Source: Halobacillus alkaliphilus
GTDB taxonomy: Bacteria; Bacillota; Bacilli; Bacillales; Halobacillaceae
Direction: 5' to 3'
NCBI RefSeq assembly: GCF_900113125.1
Contig: NZ_FOOG01000005.1
Coordinates: 62,001 to 126,000 of the forward strand
DNA length: 64,000 nt
Part shown: positions 44,651-53,478 of the stretch, piece after piece
How positions within the stretch are numbered: the first letter of the stretch is position 1
How the letters are laid out: each line of letters begins with the position of its first letter
Translations under genes and position numbers: made by a program
Notes under the pieces: model-generated
Database searches by the model: none
What the model was told of the DNA's origin: nothing
The model's input: the letters and a program-made list of their open reading frames with translations, nothing else

Positions 44651-44665
44651 TGAAAATGATTCTCA
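44651..44665 (+). promoter_or_regulatory. Fur box
   Basis: TGAAAATGATTCTCA matches the Fur 7-1-7 consensus TGATAATNATTATCA at 12 of 14 positions. It lies just upstream of the -35 of the ABC ATPase gene. Confidence 0.8.
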
Positions 44666-44671
44666 AATTCA

Positions 44672-44700
44672 TTGACAGAGCTCTTGAATGCACATAAACT
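44672..44700 (+). promoter_or_regulatory. SigA promoter of the siderophore ATPase
   Basis: TTGACA (44672-44677), 17 bases, TAAACT (44695-44700): a near-consensus promoter whose -35 abuts the Fur box. Confidence 0.75.
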
Positions 44701-44810
44701 AGTAAATGAAAGAAAAATTAGACACGTATATATTTAAGTTCTATGAAAATATAGATTACCAACAGACCGATAGAGATTTCGTAATGGTAGAAAAAGGAGA
44801 GTTCGAGATT

Positions 44811-45650
44811 ATGGATACACTGTTGGCTAACAACCTGACTTTGGGTTATGGGGATTCCGTCGTTATAGATTCTTTGAATATCAGCATTCCGAAAGGGAAG
44901 GTCACCGTACTCATTGGAGGCAATGGGTGTGGTAAATCCACATTATTGCGTTCTATGGCACGCCTGTTGAAACCGAAATCAGGAGAAGTTGTACTCGATA
45001 GTGAAGATATTTCAAAAATGCGGACAAAAGAAGTTGCAAAGAAAATGGCAATCCTGCCTCAAAGCCCTACTACTCCAGAGGGTCTAAGTGTTTATCAATT
45101 AGTTAAGCAAGGGCGTTACCCTTATCAAGGTTTTGCTAAGCGCTGGTCTGAAGACGATGAGTATGCGGTTAACAAAGCACTAGAAGATACGAACTTAATG
45201 GAATTGAAAGAGCGTACGGTTGACTCTTTATCTGGAGGACAGCGCCAGCGGGCCTGGATCGCAATGACTCTTGCTCAGAATACCGACACCCTTTTACTCG
45301 ATGAGCCAACCACTTATCTTGATATGACTCATCAGATTGAAATACTGGATTTGTTGTTTGACTTAAACCAGGACAATGGGCGAACGGTAGTAATGGTCCT
45401 TCACGATATCAACCTAGCCTGCCGCTATGCTGATCATATTATAGCTGTTAAAGATCAGACGGTGTACGCTCAAGGTAAGCCAGAAGAAGTCATTACCTGC
45501 GATTTAATGCAGCACGTATTTGAAATGAATTGTGATGTCAGACAAGACCCTCTTTTTGGTACACCAATGTGTATCCCGCATGGAAAAGGCCGCTGCTTAA
45601 TTAAGCAAGCCCAGGCGGAAGCGCAAACTCCCCAGACATCAATTGGATAA
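44811..45650 (+). CDS. yusV: Iron-siderophore ABC transporter ATPase, YusV-like
   Basis: A 279-residue FecE/FepC-type ATPase: Walker A IGGNGCGKST, Q-loop PQSPTTPEG, signature SLSGGQRQRAWIAM, Walker B LLLDEPTTYLD and HDINLACRYAD. The C-terminus has Cys residues (CDLMQHVF, MNCDVRQ, PHGKGRC). It has no permease or binding protein beside it, as for B. subtilis YusV, which serves several siderophore systems. The Fur box marks iron control. ATG 44811 (AAAAAGGAGA upstream) gives the normal ABC N-terminus; the earlier in-frame ATG at 44706 would add a non-conserved extension. Confidence 0.9.
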   Translation: MDTLLANNLTLGYGDSVVIDSLNISIPKGKVTVLIGGNGCGKSTLLRSMARLLKPKSGEVVLDSEDISKMRTKEVAKKMAILPQSPTTPEGLSVYQLVKQGRYPYQGFAKRWSEDDEYAVNKALEDTNLMELKERTVDSLSGGQRQRAWIAMTLAQNTDTLLLDEPTTYLDMTHQIEILDLLFDLNQDNGRTVVMVLHDINLACRYADHIIAVKDQTVYAQGKPEEVITCDLMQHVFEMNCDVRQDPLFGTPMCIPHGKGRCLIKQAQAEAQTPQTSIG

Positions 45651-45666
45651 ACTAAGAGAAATAATG

Positions 45667-45700
45667 AAAGCAATGGAATATACTTTCCATTGCTTTTTTT
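45667..45700 (+). terminator. Terminator of yusV
   Basis: AAAGCAATGGAA and TTCCATTGCTTT, then TTTT. Confidence 0.85.
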
Positions 45701-46027
45701 GTTTCACCTTTTTGTAGAATGGTGTAGAATTATTGTTGGGAAATGGTATGATATGTATGTTGATGGTTAGAGGTATCGATTTTACGTGAATGAGGCGATC
45801 ATCGATGACGTAAATGTGTATAACAAATATTCACCTTGGGTCTGTTGTTTTAAATCTGTTAAACTATTTTAAATGGATCAGTGAATTGAGAACGGTCTTG
45901 ACAAGAGATGATAGAATTATTCGAGGGTCAAATTTTAAATGATTTAATAGATTTTATGACTTGAAAGAACTTGATGATTCAAGACTTTCACCAGATCGCT
46001 TGTTCCTATTGCGGTGCCTCCTTTAAA
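45701..46027. other. Non-coding region between yusV and the 46028 gene
   Basis: No open frame is supported. TTTACGT and ACGTAAA, about 24 bases apart around 45790, form a weak hairpin. Otherwise the region is A+T-rich. Confidence 0.35.
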
Positions 46028-46273
46028 TCAGTTATGGTGTGAGATAGGACTTCTCCCAATTTCTGGCCATTTCTGCTTAGAGTGGTTAAGCTGGACAGTA
46101 TGAAAATCAAAAGAAGCTGCGCCTGCAATATCCCAAGGGTTACTGAAGGAGAACCAAATTTCTTCTTTTTGTATCCCAGTTTTTTTGTGCGTATTCATAA
46201 GCAGTATGAGGCTTATAAATACCTGTTCATCTTTGCTGAGTAAGTATCGAATACAACCAGCTTTATAGCTCAT
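46028..46273 (-). CDS. Unrecognised 81-residue protein
   Basis: This small minus-strand gene has an excellent AAAAGGAGA ribosome site 8 bases before the ATG at 46273, which is why I accept it. The product starts MSYKAGCIRYLLSKDEQ, has a moderately hydrophobic FISLILLMN stretch and the segment EEIWFSFSNPWDIAGAASFDFH, and ends in a His/Asn-rich polar tail. It matches no family I know. It is divergent from the pgs operon, so it may share regulation with it. Confidence 0.6.
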   Translation of the reverse strand: MSYKAGCIRYLLSKDEQVFISLILLMNTHKKTGIQKEEIWFSFSNPWDIAGAASFDFHTVQLNHSKQKWPEIGRSPISHHN

Positions 46274-46423
46274 GTAAACTTCTCCTTTTCGTGGAGATCA
46301 TTTACCCTGTCAGATGATGTGAAAAAATGGGTGGAGAGGAAACTACAGTTAATTTGATGTTACAGTCTGCACATGGTATTTGGAATACGTATGTCTTATA
46401 AAACAAATTCAATCTAAATAATC

Positions 46424-46510
46424 ATTAAACTTTTGAAAATTCCTTTTGAAAAATGTTTAATAGGGTATGGAATATTATCTATACTTTCAAAGGACGTAGA
46501 TAGAGAATAT
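46424..46510 (+). promoter_or_regulatory. Two inverted repeats upstream of pgsB
   Basis: ATTAAAC (46424-46430) and GTTTAAT (46455-46461) flank two direct copies of CTTTTGAAAA (46430-46439, 46443-46452). About 10 bases on, AATATTATCTAT near 46471-46483 faces ATAGAGAATATT near 46499-46511 as an imperfect inverted repeat. Such symmetry suggests regulator binding sites for the capsule operon. Confidence 0.4.
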
Positions 46511-46578
46511 TAGCTTATTACATAAGGTGATAAAAAATCGTCTTACATTAAAGGAAGGAAATTTAAGGAGGAAAAGTA

Positions 46579-47853
46579 GTGGAGGAAATCGTTTATCTGG
46601 CTATTTTTGCAGTGATAGTCCTAGTCATTGGTTTAAGAGAAAAGTCTTCTCATGACCGAAATTTAAAGAAAATCCCTACCCGGGTTCTGGTTAATGGAAT
46701 ACGAGGTAAATCTACGGTGACCCGTCTTATTATGGGAATTCTAAAGGAAGATGGCAGAAGGGTTGCCGGTAAGACCACAGGAACTTCGGCCCGGATGTTC
46801 TACTGGGACCAGGAGGAAGAGGAGCCGATTGTCCGAAGTCTTCAAGGACCGAATATCAGTGAACAGAAAACAATGGCGAAAAGAGTAGTGAAAAGAAAAG
46901 CAGATGCTTTTGTCAGTGAGTGCATGGCAGTAAACCCAGAGTATCAAAAGATATTCCAGGAACGCCTGGTGAAAGCAAATATTACAGTGATTGCTAACGT
47001 GATCGAAGACCATATGGATGTCATGGGTCCAACTTTGGATGACATTGCGGAAGCCTTTAGTTCCACCATTCCCCATAATGGACATGTAGTAATCCCTGAA
47101 ACACCATATAAAGGATATTTTGAGAAAATAGCACGACGTCGTAATTCAAAAGTTGTAGTTGCGGATGAAAGTCTCTTTGAAGAAGAATATTTAAAGAAAT
47201 TCCCGTTTATGATCTTTCCTCAGAACGCGGCGCTTTCACTTGCCGTTGCAGATATTCTGGAAATTGACCGGGAAGTTGCCCTTCGAGGTATGCTGACTGC
47301 GCCTGTAGACCCTGGTGCTATGCGTGTGCATAGATTTGGGAAAAAGCGTGCTCCTAAGTACTTCTTTAATGGATTTGCAGCAAATGATATTACCTCAACA
47401 TTAAACATTTGGGAACGAATTCAGGAGTTGGATTATCCTACAGATGAAAAAACTGTTATTATGAATTGTCGTAGTGACCGTGTCGAACGTACGATTGATT
47501 TTGCTGAAAGAGTACTGCCCCATATTGATATGGATAACCTGATTGTAATGGGGGAAACCGTTGATCCGGTTATAAACGCCTACAATGATGGCAGCATATC
47601 GGCTTCGAACATGATCAACTTGGAGAATAAGTCTGCAGAAGTTATTGTAGAACATTTGCAAGACCTGCCGGGAAATAGTGTTATTTATGGAATAGGAAAT
47701 ATTGTCGGTGGAGGAGAAGAATTGGCAGCTGCGATTCAAGACCTTGAAATCGTGCCTTCTCTATCAGACTATCAAACAAGTTGGGAAGAAGAAGAAAGCC
47801 ATACCATCACAGAAGAAGCTTATGAAGAAAGAACCCTTCAAACAAATAAGTAA
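46579..47853 (+). CDS. pgsB: Poly-gamma-glutamate synthase PgsB/CapB
   Basis: A 424-residue amide ligase of the Mur-ligase superfamily that polymerises glutamate. It has an N-terminal membrane helix (~3-20), the ATP-binding GIRGKSTVTRL (40-50), AGKTTGTSARMFYWD, and the VNPEYQ and ANVIEDHMDVMG segments of CapB. GTG start behind AAGGAGG. It works with PgsC and PgsA in the membrane; the operon is pgsBCA-ggt. Confidence 0.96.
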   Translation: MEEIVYLAIFAVIVLVIGLREKSSHDRNLKKIPTRVLVNGIRGKSTVTRLIMGILKEDGRRVAGKTTGTSARMFYWDQEEEEPIVRSLQGPNISEQKTMAKRVVKRKADAFVSECMAVNPEYQKIFQERLVKANITVIANVIEDHMDVMGPTLDDIAEAFSSTIPHNGHVVIPETPYKGYFEKIARRRNSKVVVADESLFEEEYLKKFPFMIFPQNAALSLAVADILEIDREVALRGMLTAPVDPGAMRVHRFGKKRAPKYFFNGFAANDITSTLNIWERIQELDYPTDEKTVIMNCRSDRVERTIDFAERVLPHIDMDNLIVMGETVDPVINAYNDGSISASNMINLENKSAEVIVEHLQDLPGNSVIYGIGNIVGGGEELAAAIQDLEIVPSLSDYQTSWEEEESHTITEEAYEERTLQTNK

Positions 47854-47885
47854 AGTGAAATACCGCTAAAGGAGTTGGAGTTGTC

Positions 47886-48335
47886 GTGTTCGGTACAGAT
47901 TTATATATTGCAATAGTTGTAGGTGTGTTGTTGAGTTTATTATACTCTGAGAAAACAGGGGTAGTACCAGCTGGTTTGGTAGTCCCTGGATATGTAGCTT
48001 TGATTTTTGATCAGGTTATGTATGTATTGGTAGTAGGATTAATTAGTTTATTAACGTATTTAATAGTTTCACAGGTGCTTTCTAGATTTACTGTGCTTTA
48101 TGGACGTCGTAAATTTGCGGCCATGCTTACAGTGGGTGTTTTGATGAAGATGTCAATGGACTATCTGTATCCGCTCACCCCATTCCCTACGATGGAACTC
48201 CGGGGGATCGGGGTTATTGTTCCAGGACTTATAGCGAATTCGATTCAAAAACAGGGAGTACTCCCGACCTTTAGTGCTACATTCGTCATTGCCTTCCTTA
48301 CGTTCGTGGCCATTACAGTTTATAACCTGATTTAG
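47886..48335 (+). CDS. pgsC: Poly-gamma-glutamate synthesis protein PgsC/CapC
   Basis: A 149-residue membrane protein with about four to five helices, starting GTG behind GGAG, 32 bases after pgsB. The segments EKTGVVPAGLVVPGYVAL and YGRRKFAAML are typical of CapC. It forms the synthase complex with PgsB. Confidence 0.94.
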   Translation: MFGTDLYIAIVVGVLLSLLYSEKTGVVPAGLVVPGYVALIFDQVMYVLVVGLISLLTYLIVSQVLSRFTVLYGRRKFAAMLTVGVLMKMSMDYLYPLTPFPTMELRGIGVIVPGLIANSIQKQGVLPTFSATFVIAFLTFVAITVYNLI

Positions 48336-48348
48336 AGGAGCATTTTTT

Positions 48349-49605
48349 ATGAACGAGAATGATATAAAGTACAAAATGAAAGTATGGACTAAAAAACATA
48401 AGAAAAAAGCTGTCCCCCACTCCCTCATTATGGCTGCTTTGTTAGCTATACCTTTTTTTGGTCATGAGTGGATTGATCGACCGCCGATGCCAGGTGATAC
48501 AAGACCTGACGATGTAGAGTACAGAGTATCTATGGTGGGCGATATGATGCTTGGCCGGCATGTCCGTGAAGCTGCTGAGAGAAGCGGGGAGCCGATTGGT
48601 CGTGTGTTTGAATACGTAAAGCCTTTTATTGAAGAATCAGATCATACAACAGGTAACTTTGAAAATCCAGTTATTGATGCGGATAATCCTGAAGTAGAAA
48701 AGGTCATGGAGGATTTTGAGCTGCGCAATAAAGCTATTCACTTATATTCCGACAAAGGAGCAGGTGAAGCCGTTGCGAAAGCTGGTTTCGACTCTGTGAA
48801 TCTAGCGAATAACCATACGATGGACTTTGGAAGTTTATCTCTTGAGGAAACCATTCAGAACATGGGGCCCCTGGATATAGACTTACTTGGGATCGGTAAA
48901 GCTTTGGACCCCTCTGAAGATCTTTTTTCTGAGGATGAAACCCAAACAGATGCTGGTAAAATTCATTACTATGAAGCAAATGGTCGAAAGATAGCCATGC
49001 TTGGTTTTACGGATGTTTACGTTCAGGGGTATAGCGCAAGCGAATATGTCGGTGGTGTACTTACCGGCTCCGGACTGGGAGTCTTGCAAAACCGCATTCG
49101 GGAGGCTAATGAAAATGCCGACGTGGTTATGGTTCACTCTCACTGGGGTGACGAGTACGCAGGAGGCACGAGTCAGGAGCAGGAAACTTTGTCTTACCTA
49201 ATGACCGATATGGGAGCCGATGTCATTATTGGACACCACCCTCATGTGCTTGAGCCTGTTACGCGCGTTCAAGTGGAAGGCGACCCTAACAATCCACAGG
49301 ATAATGGAAATACGGCCATTGTTATGAACAGTCTAGGTAACTTCGTTTTTGACCAGGGATGGACAAGAACGAGGGATTCGACTATGGCTCAAATGGACTT
49401 TCTGACTGATGGTGGAGCTGAACTATCCTTTGTACCCATGCAGATTTCAGATACGCGTCCCCGGGAAACCAATGGACTTTTGAAACCTTTAAGAGACTTT
49501 CGGATTTTCCGAACCCTTCGCAAGGAGTTGGACAATGAGTATTGGCGCATGGAAGACGACCGTTTAGTTATTGATTTGAAAAAAGCTGGAGTAATAGAAG
49601 GATAG
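48349..49605 (+). CDS. pgsA: Poly-gamma-glutamate export/assembly protein PgsA/CapA
   Basis: A 418-residue membrane-anchored protein: basic cytoplasmic start (KKHKKKA), one helix (~residues 24-43), then a CapA metallophosphoesterase-like domain with MVGDMMLGRHV, NLANNHTMDFG, MVHSHWGDEY and IGHHPHVLEPV, the metal-ligand positions. It is needed for polymer transport or synthesis. It starts 13 bases after pgsC. Confidence 0.95.
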   Translation: MNENDIKYKMKVWTKKHKKKAVPHSLIMAALLAIPFFGHEWIDRPPMPGDTRPDDVEYRVSMVGDMMLGRHVREAAERSGEPIGRVFEYVKPFIEESDHTTGNFENPVIDADNPEVEKVMEDFELRNKAIHLYSDKGAGEAVAKAGFDSVNLANNHTMDFGSLSLEETIQNMGPLDIDLLGIGKALDPSEDLFSEDETQTDAGKIHYYEANGRKIAMLGFTDVYVQGYSASEYVGGVLTGSGLGVLQNRIREANENADVVMVHSHWGDEYAGGTSQEQETLSYLMTDMGADVIIGHHPHVLEPVTRVQVEGDPNNPQDNGNTAIVMNSLGNFVFDQGWTRTRDSTMAQMDFLTDGGAELSFVPMQISDTRPRETNGLLKPLRDFRIFRTLRKELDNEYWRMEDDRLVIDLKKAGVIEG

Positions 49606-49618
49606 GAGGGCTGGTGCC

Positions 49619-51445
49619 TTGAATTATTTGAAAATCACCTACACCATTGCCGCGATTGTCTTTATTGGACTGGTCGGATGGAATTTTTATTTTGAAGAAG
49701 AATTCGACCAGTTCCGTGAACCTTATACGGTAGAAGATCGAGCAGAAACGGTGGAAGTAAGCAACGCAGATGGCGAAAATGCTTCTAAAGTTTACGGCGT
49801 AAGTGCTGTTCACCCGCTGGCGGTTGAAGCCGGAATGAAGGTATTGGATGAAGGCGGTAATGCAGCAGAAGCAGCCATCGCTGTATCGTTTGTACTGAAC
49901 GTTGTCGAACCTTATGGATCAGGAATGGGTGGCGGCGGCCAGATGATTGTACATGAACCTGGCGAAGGAGCCAAAACCTATGATTATAGAGAAGCTGCTC
50001 CTCAAAGTGGTGCGAGACCGGAAAGAGACATAGCTGTGCCCGGATTTGTTAAAGGAATGGGCGCTATTTATGAGGATTACGGAAATAATATGGATTGGAG
50101 TACGTTGCTGGATGACGCGGTCACCCATAGTCAAGATGGCGTTAAAGTCGGCCGGATCTTTCATGAACAACTTCAAAACTCCAGAAGATTTATCCAAAGC
50201 GGAAACGAAGATCCCGCTATATCTAATAAGTTCTATCCAGAAGGCCGTGCGTTAGAAATTAACGATACGCTTGTACAGGATGAATTGGCTAACACATTGA
50301 AAACTCTGCAGGAAAACGGACCTGAAGCATTTTATGAAGGTGAAATCGCAGAGAAGATTAAACAGCAGGTTAACTTCGGACCGAATGACTTGGCAGATTA
50401 CGAAGTCGGAGAGCGTGTAGCGCCTTCTGGTAACTTTAATGGTCAGCAAGTCTTTGCCGGATCTTCACCGACTTCCGGTATAATCGTTATCCAGGCTCTT
50501 CAAATGCTTGAAAAATTAGAAAAAAATCTGGATGAAGTTCTGCGAACAGAATTTGAAAATGAAAATGGCGAACTTCCTGCATTTTTAGCTGGAAACATGC
50601 CGGAAAATATGCAGGAAGTTGTCAACCAGCCTGAATATAAAGATATTTATATTCATCTTGTGAATAAGATTGTGAACCGTGTTTATTCCGACCGTGTTCA
50701 TACTCTGGGAGATCCTCAGTTTGTGGACGTGGACCAGGAGAAACTAACATCTGAAAGTTATTCCAACCAGTTGTTTGAAGAAGAGTTTGGTGTAGGTGGT
50801 CAGGAGCTTACCAGTTCAGCTGAAATTCTTACATCCCCTGGTGAAAAAGCAGATTCCAGAAACACTACTCATTTCGTCGTAGTGGATAAGAATGGTATGA
50901 TGGTGTCTGCGACAAACTCACTAGGGAAATTCTTTGGATCTGGTCGTTATATTGAAGGGTTCTTTATGAATCATCAAATGAGTAACTTTGACACCGTAGA
51001 TGGTGCTATGAACGACTATGAGCCTGGTAAGCGCCCTCGTTCTTTCGTATCTCCATTAGTCTTTGCTGAAGACGGACGTGCCGTTCTAGGTATTGGTTCA
51101 CCGGGTGGATCAAGAATTCCTGCTATGCTTATTCAGTCCCTTATTCAATACGAGTATGGAGTAACGGAGGAAGGCGAAAAGCTTACACTCCAGCAGGCAA
51201 TCAGCCGTTCTAGGTTCTATACGGCAGATAACGTTGTCCACTTGGAAAACATGGTGGACCAGGGAGCTGTAAACCGTTTGAGAAGTGAAATGGACTACTC
51301 TGTCATCACGCACGATTCTCCTGTATTCTATGGAGGCATACAAGGCCTTGGCATTCGTACGAACGGGGATACGACCCAGATGTATGGAGGCGGAGATCCA
51401 AGACGTCTCGGAACATGGAAAATTGCCAATGATTCTGGTAATTAA
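49619..51445 (+). CDS. ggt: Membrane-anchored gamma-glutamyltransferase (CapD-like)
   Basis: A 608-residue Ntn-hydrolase that cuts or transfers gamma-glutamyl bonds. It has an uncleaved-looking N-terminal membrane helix (8-26), GGNAAEAAIAVSFVLNVVEPYGSGMGGGG (80-107), and the autoprocessing nucleophile Thr416 in NTTHFVVVD. Start TTG 49619 has ATAGGAGGG 9 bases upstream, just after pgsA. In Bacillus anthracis, CapD lies in the capsule operon and anchors the polymer to peptidoglycan; other family members release it. Which applies here cannot be told. Confidence 0.92.
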   Translation: MNYLKITYTIAAIVFIGLVGWNFYFEEEFDQFREPYTVEDRAETVEVSNADGENASKVYGVSAVHPLAVEAGMKVLDEGGNAAEAAIAVSFVLNVVEPYGSGMGGGGQMIVHEPGEGAKTYDYREAAPQSGARPERDIAVPGFVKGMGAIYEDYGNNMDWSTLLDDAVTHSQDGVKVGRIFHEQLQNSRRFIQSGNEDPAISNKFYPEGRALEINDTLVQDELANTLKTLQENGPEAFYEGEIAEKIKQQVNFGPNDLADYEVGERVAPSGNFNGQQVFAGSSPTSGIIVIQALQMLEKLEKNLDEVLRTEFENENGELPAFLAGNMPENMQEVVNQPEYKDIYIHLVNKIVNRVYSDRVHTLGDPQFVDVDQEKLTSESYSNQLFEEEFGVGGQELTSSAEILTSPGEKADSRNTTHFVVVDKNGMMVSATNSLGKFFGSGRYIEGFFMNHQMSNFDTVDGAMNDYEPGKRPRSFVSPLVFAEDGRAVLGIGSPGGSRIPAMLIQSLIQYEYGVTEEGEKLTLQQAISRSRFYTADNVVHLENMVDQGAVNRLRSEMDYSVITHDSPVFYGGIQGLGIRTNGDTTQMYGGGDPRRLGTWKIANDSGN

Positions 51446-51470
51446 AGATAGAGAGTAACTGAACCAATTA

Positions 51471-51502
51471 AGCCCACCTTTTTGTTGCAAGGTGGGCTTT
51501 TT
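51471..51502 (+). terminator. Terminator of the pgs operon
   Basis: AGCCCACCTT and AAGGTGGGCT followed by TTTT. Confidence 0.85.
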
Positions 51503-51569
51503 CTATGAGAGTCGACTATTATTTCCCTGTCACCTCTGTTTTTCTTAGTCTCACTCAGACGAAAAAGTG

Positions 51570-51578
51570 TGCTATAAG
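51570..51578 (+). promoter_or_regulatory. Extended -10 promoter of the 51602 gene
   Basis: TGCTATAAG is an extended -10 element about 24 bases before the ATG. Confidence 0.45.
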
Positions 51579-51601
51579 CTAATAAGAGGGGAGGCGATGA
51601 A

Positions 51602-52156
51602 ATGAATACACTTCACCATGGGTACTGGACTTTTTTTGTGAGCCGAAAACAAAAACACACCGGCTGGTTTATATTTGGAAGCATTTTACCGGATATCGTT
51701 TATTATGTGATGTTTCTATACTTATGTATTTCGCGGAATGCTTTTCAGGTCATAGATGATCCTGATCCATTAAAATCACTGTTTGGAATTGTTCATGACT
51801 TGTTTGAACATCCAGTAGTGAGTATTCTGCGGCAGGCTGGTCATTCTATGTTTATATGGATTGTTATATTCGCTGTCGTGCTCGTTTGGAAGGGCCGCAA
51901 GCTCACAAAATGGTCTGCTCTTATGTACGGCTGGCTTGGTCACATTGTGGTTGACCTGCTTACTCATGTGGAGGATGCTGTCCCTTTATTTTATCCAATC
52001 AGCTCATATGTTTTCAGAAGCAGGGTATCCTATTGGGATAATGAATATTATGCTGGAATCTTCTCTTTGATTAATACCCTGCTCATTGTCCTTTCCCTCG
52101 TTTATTTAATTGTGAAGAAAATCCGAAAAAAGCGTTCGTTCACAAAAAGTTCATGA
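51602..52156 (+). CDS. Membrane-bound metal-dependent hydrolase-like protein
   Basis: A 184-residue protein with four or so hydrophobic segments and conserved His/Asp residues that resemble inner-membrane metal-dependent hydrolases (YdjM/DUF457-like): LHHGYWTFF, GSILPDIVYY, HDLFEHP and LGHIVVDLLTH. The substrate is unknown. GGGGAGGCG precedes the ATG. It is monocistronic. Confidence 0.65.
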   Translation: MNTLHHGYWTFFVSRKQKHTGWFIFGSILPDIVYYVMFLYLCISRNAFQVIDDPDPLKSLFGIVHDLFEHPVVSILRQAGHSMFIWIVIFAVVLVWKGRKLTKWSALMYGWLGHIVVDLLTHVEDAVPLFYPISSYVFRSRVSYWDNEYYAGIFSLINTLLIVLSLVYLIVKKIRKKRSFTKSS

Positions 52157-52264
52157 GCATGATGGGGTTTATCATTCTCTATTATTCGACTTTCATGATA
52201 TGATTTTATATGAATGCTACAATGTATTGACGATCGTCATTATATATAGAGAAAGGGTAAGACG

Positions 52265-53146
52265 ATGAAGAAATTTTCAATTTTAACTACGTTTGTTACG
52301 TTCCTCGCTCTTATTCTTGGAAATCTTGTTGTAGCGACAAATTCCGGGGATGCGTGCGGAACCTCTTGGCCATTCTGTAATGGTTCAGTCATACCTGATT
52401 TTACTGATTATCACGTACTAATAGAATATTCTCACCGGCTAATGGTTCCTTTACTCGCCATGCTTACGTTCATCAATGCGATCGGTGCATTATATAAACA
52501 CCGAAAACGAAAGTCCGTGCTTATTTTAGCCATATTGAGTTTGGGCTTACTGGTATTTCAATCCTTAGTTGGAGGCTTCAATGTTCTTCTGGGTACGCCT
52601 CCAGGTTTTACTACGCTTGATGTTACGTTCAGCCAAATTCTATTAATTGTACTTGTACTGTTGAGCTATAGCCTTCACGAGGAGAAAATTGAGCTGGGGC
52701 GGACAAGCTGGTCCACCATATCCATGAGCTACAAGACGTTTTTAATAGGTTTCAGTATCTACGTTATGCAAGTAATTTTAGGAGCCTTCTTCAAACACAG
52801 TCGTGCGAGTAATGTGATGCTTGATATTCCGGCAGTTGAGTATCTTATCAAAAGTGAATCAATTGCAAATATGGTATATTCTCTTCACTGGGTCGCAACC
52901 ATTGTAATATTAGTAGCGGCTGTATGGTTTGTGATATACGCATCTAAATTCAAATATCATGTAACGCTCTCCTGGCTCTATCTATTTTCACTGCTGTTAA
53001 ATGCAGTAGTAGGATTCGTAATTGTGGTAACTGGCAACGTTGTTGTAGCCTCATCCATTCACATGATCCTATCTACGGTTACAATGGTCATTGGAGCAAG
53101 TATATTGGGCGGTTACTGGTTTAAACTGCAAAAGAAACCTGTTTAA
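52265..53146 (+). CDS. CtaA/COX15-like haem A synthase family protein
   Basis: A 293-residue membrane protein with eight helices, two pseudo-symmetric halves. The first half keeps the Cys31/Cys38 pair in ACGTSWPFCNG and Glu54-x-x-His57-Arg58 in IEYSHRL; the second half keeps His208 in SLHW and His266 in SSIHM. The histidine expected in helix 4 (His123 in B. subtilis CtaA) is absent: this region reads TLDVTFSQILL, and no His occurs between 79 and 138. Real CtaA converts haem O to haem A for cytochrome oxidase. This copy is not next to ctaB, so it may be a divergent paralogue. Confidence 0.8.
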   Translation: MKKFSILTTFVTFLALILGNLVVATNSGDACGTSWPFCNGSVIPDFTDYHVLIEYSHRLMVPLLAMLTFINAIGALYKHRKRKSVLILAILSLGLLVFQSLVGGFNVLLGTPPGFTTLDVTFSQILLIVLVLLSYSLHEEKIELGRTSWSTISMSYKTFLIGFSIYVMQVILGAFFKHSRASNVMLDIPAVEYLIKSESIANMVYSLHWVATIVILVAAVWFVIYASKFKYHVTLSWLYLFSLLLNAVVGFVIVVTGNVVVASSIHMILSTVTMVIGASILGGYWFKLQKKPV

Positions 53147-53152
53147 TGATTG

Positions 53153-53183
53153 AAAAAACCTCGCTGTAACAGCGAGGTTTTTT
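53153..53183. terminator. Terminator after the CtaA-like gene
   Basis: AAAACCTCGCTG and CAGCGAGGTTTT with loop TAA, flanked by A and T runs. Confidence 0.9.
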
Positions 53184-53349
53184 CAATGGAGTTCGTCTAA
53201 ATCAAAAGCTTCTATTGGTTCATGGCTAAGAGAAGGATTATATTCTCCCTTTTAAGGGAAACGATGGTCTCCCTTCAATTTCCCGCTTTGTTTCTGAGTC
53301 TTTAGCCATGAAAATGCTAATAGGATTACAATGCCCCCGTGATCGATCA

Positions 53350-53478
53350 TTATAAGGGCATCTGTTTTAAAATATATTTAAAGGCGAACAAGACGATCCA
53401 CAGAATAAAGAATAACCCCCCGGCGAGCGGTTTGATCTTTTTCGAACGTTCGTCATTAAACGGAATGTCGTGCTTCAT
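53350..53478 (-). CDS. Possible 42-residue single-pass membrane protein
   Basis: A short frame from ATG 53478 to TAA 53350 encodes a polar, basic N-terminus (MKHDIPFNDERSKKIK) followed by one hydrophobic helix (GGLFFILWIVLFAFKYIL). AAGG is present but only one or two bases before the ATG, so initiation would be weak. It occupies an otherwise empty 513-base region. No family is known. Confidence 0.4.
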   Translation of the reverse strand: MKHDIPFNDERSKKIKPLAGGLFFILWIVLFAFKYILKQMPL

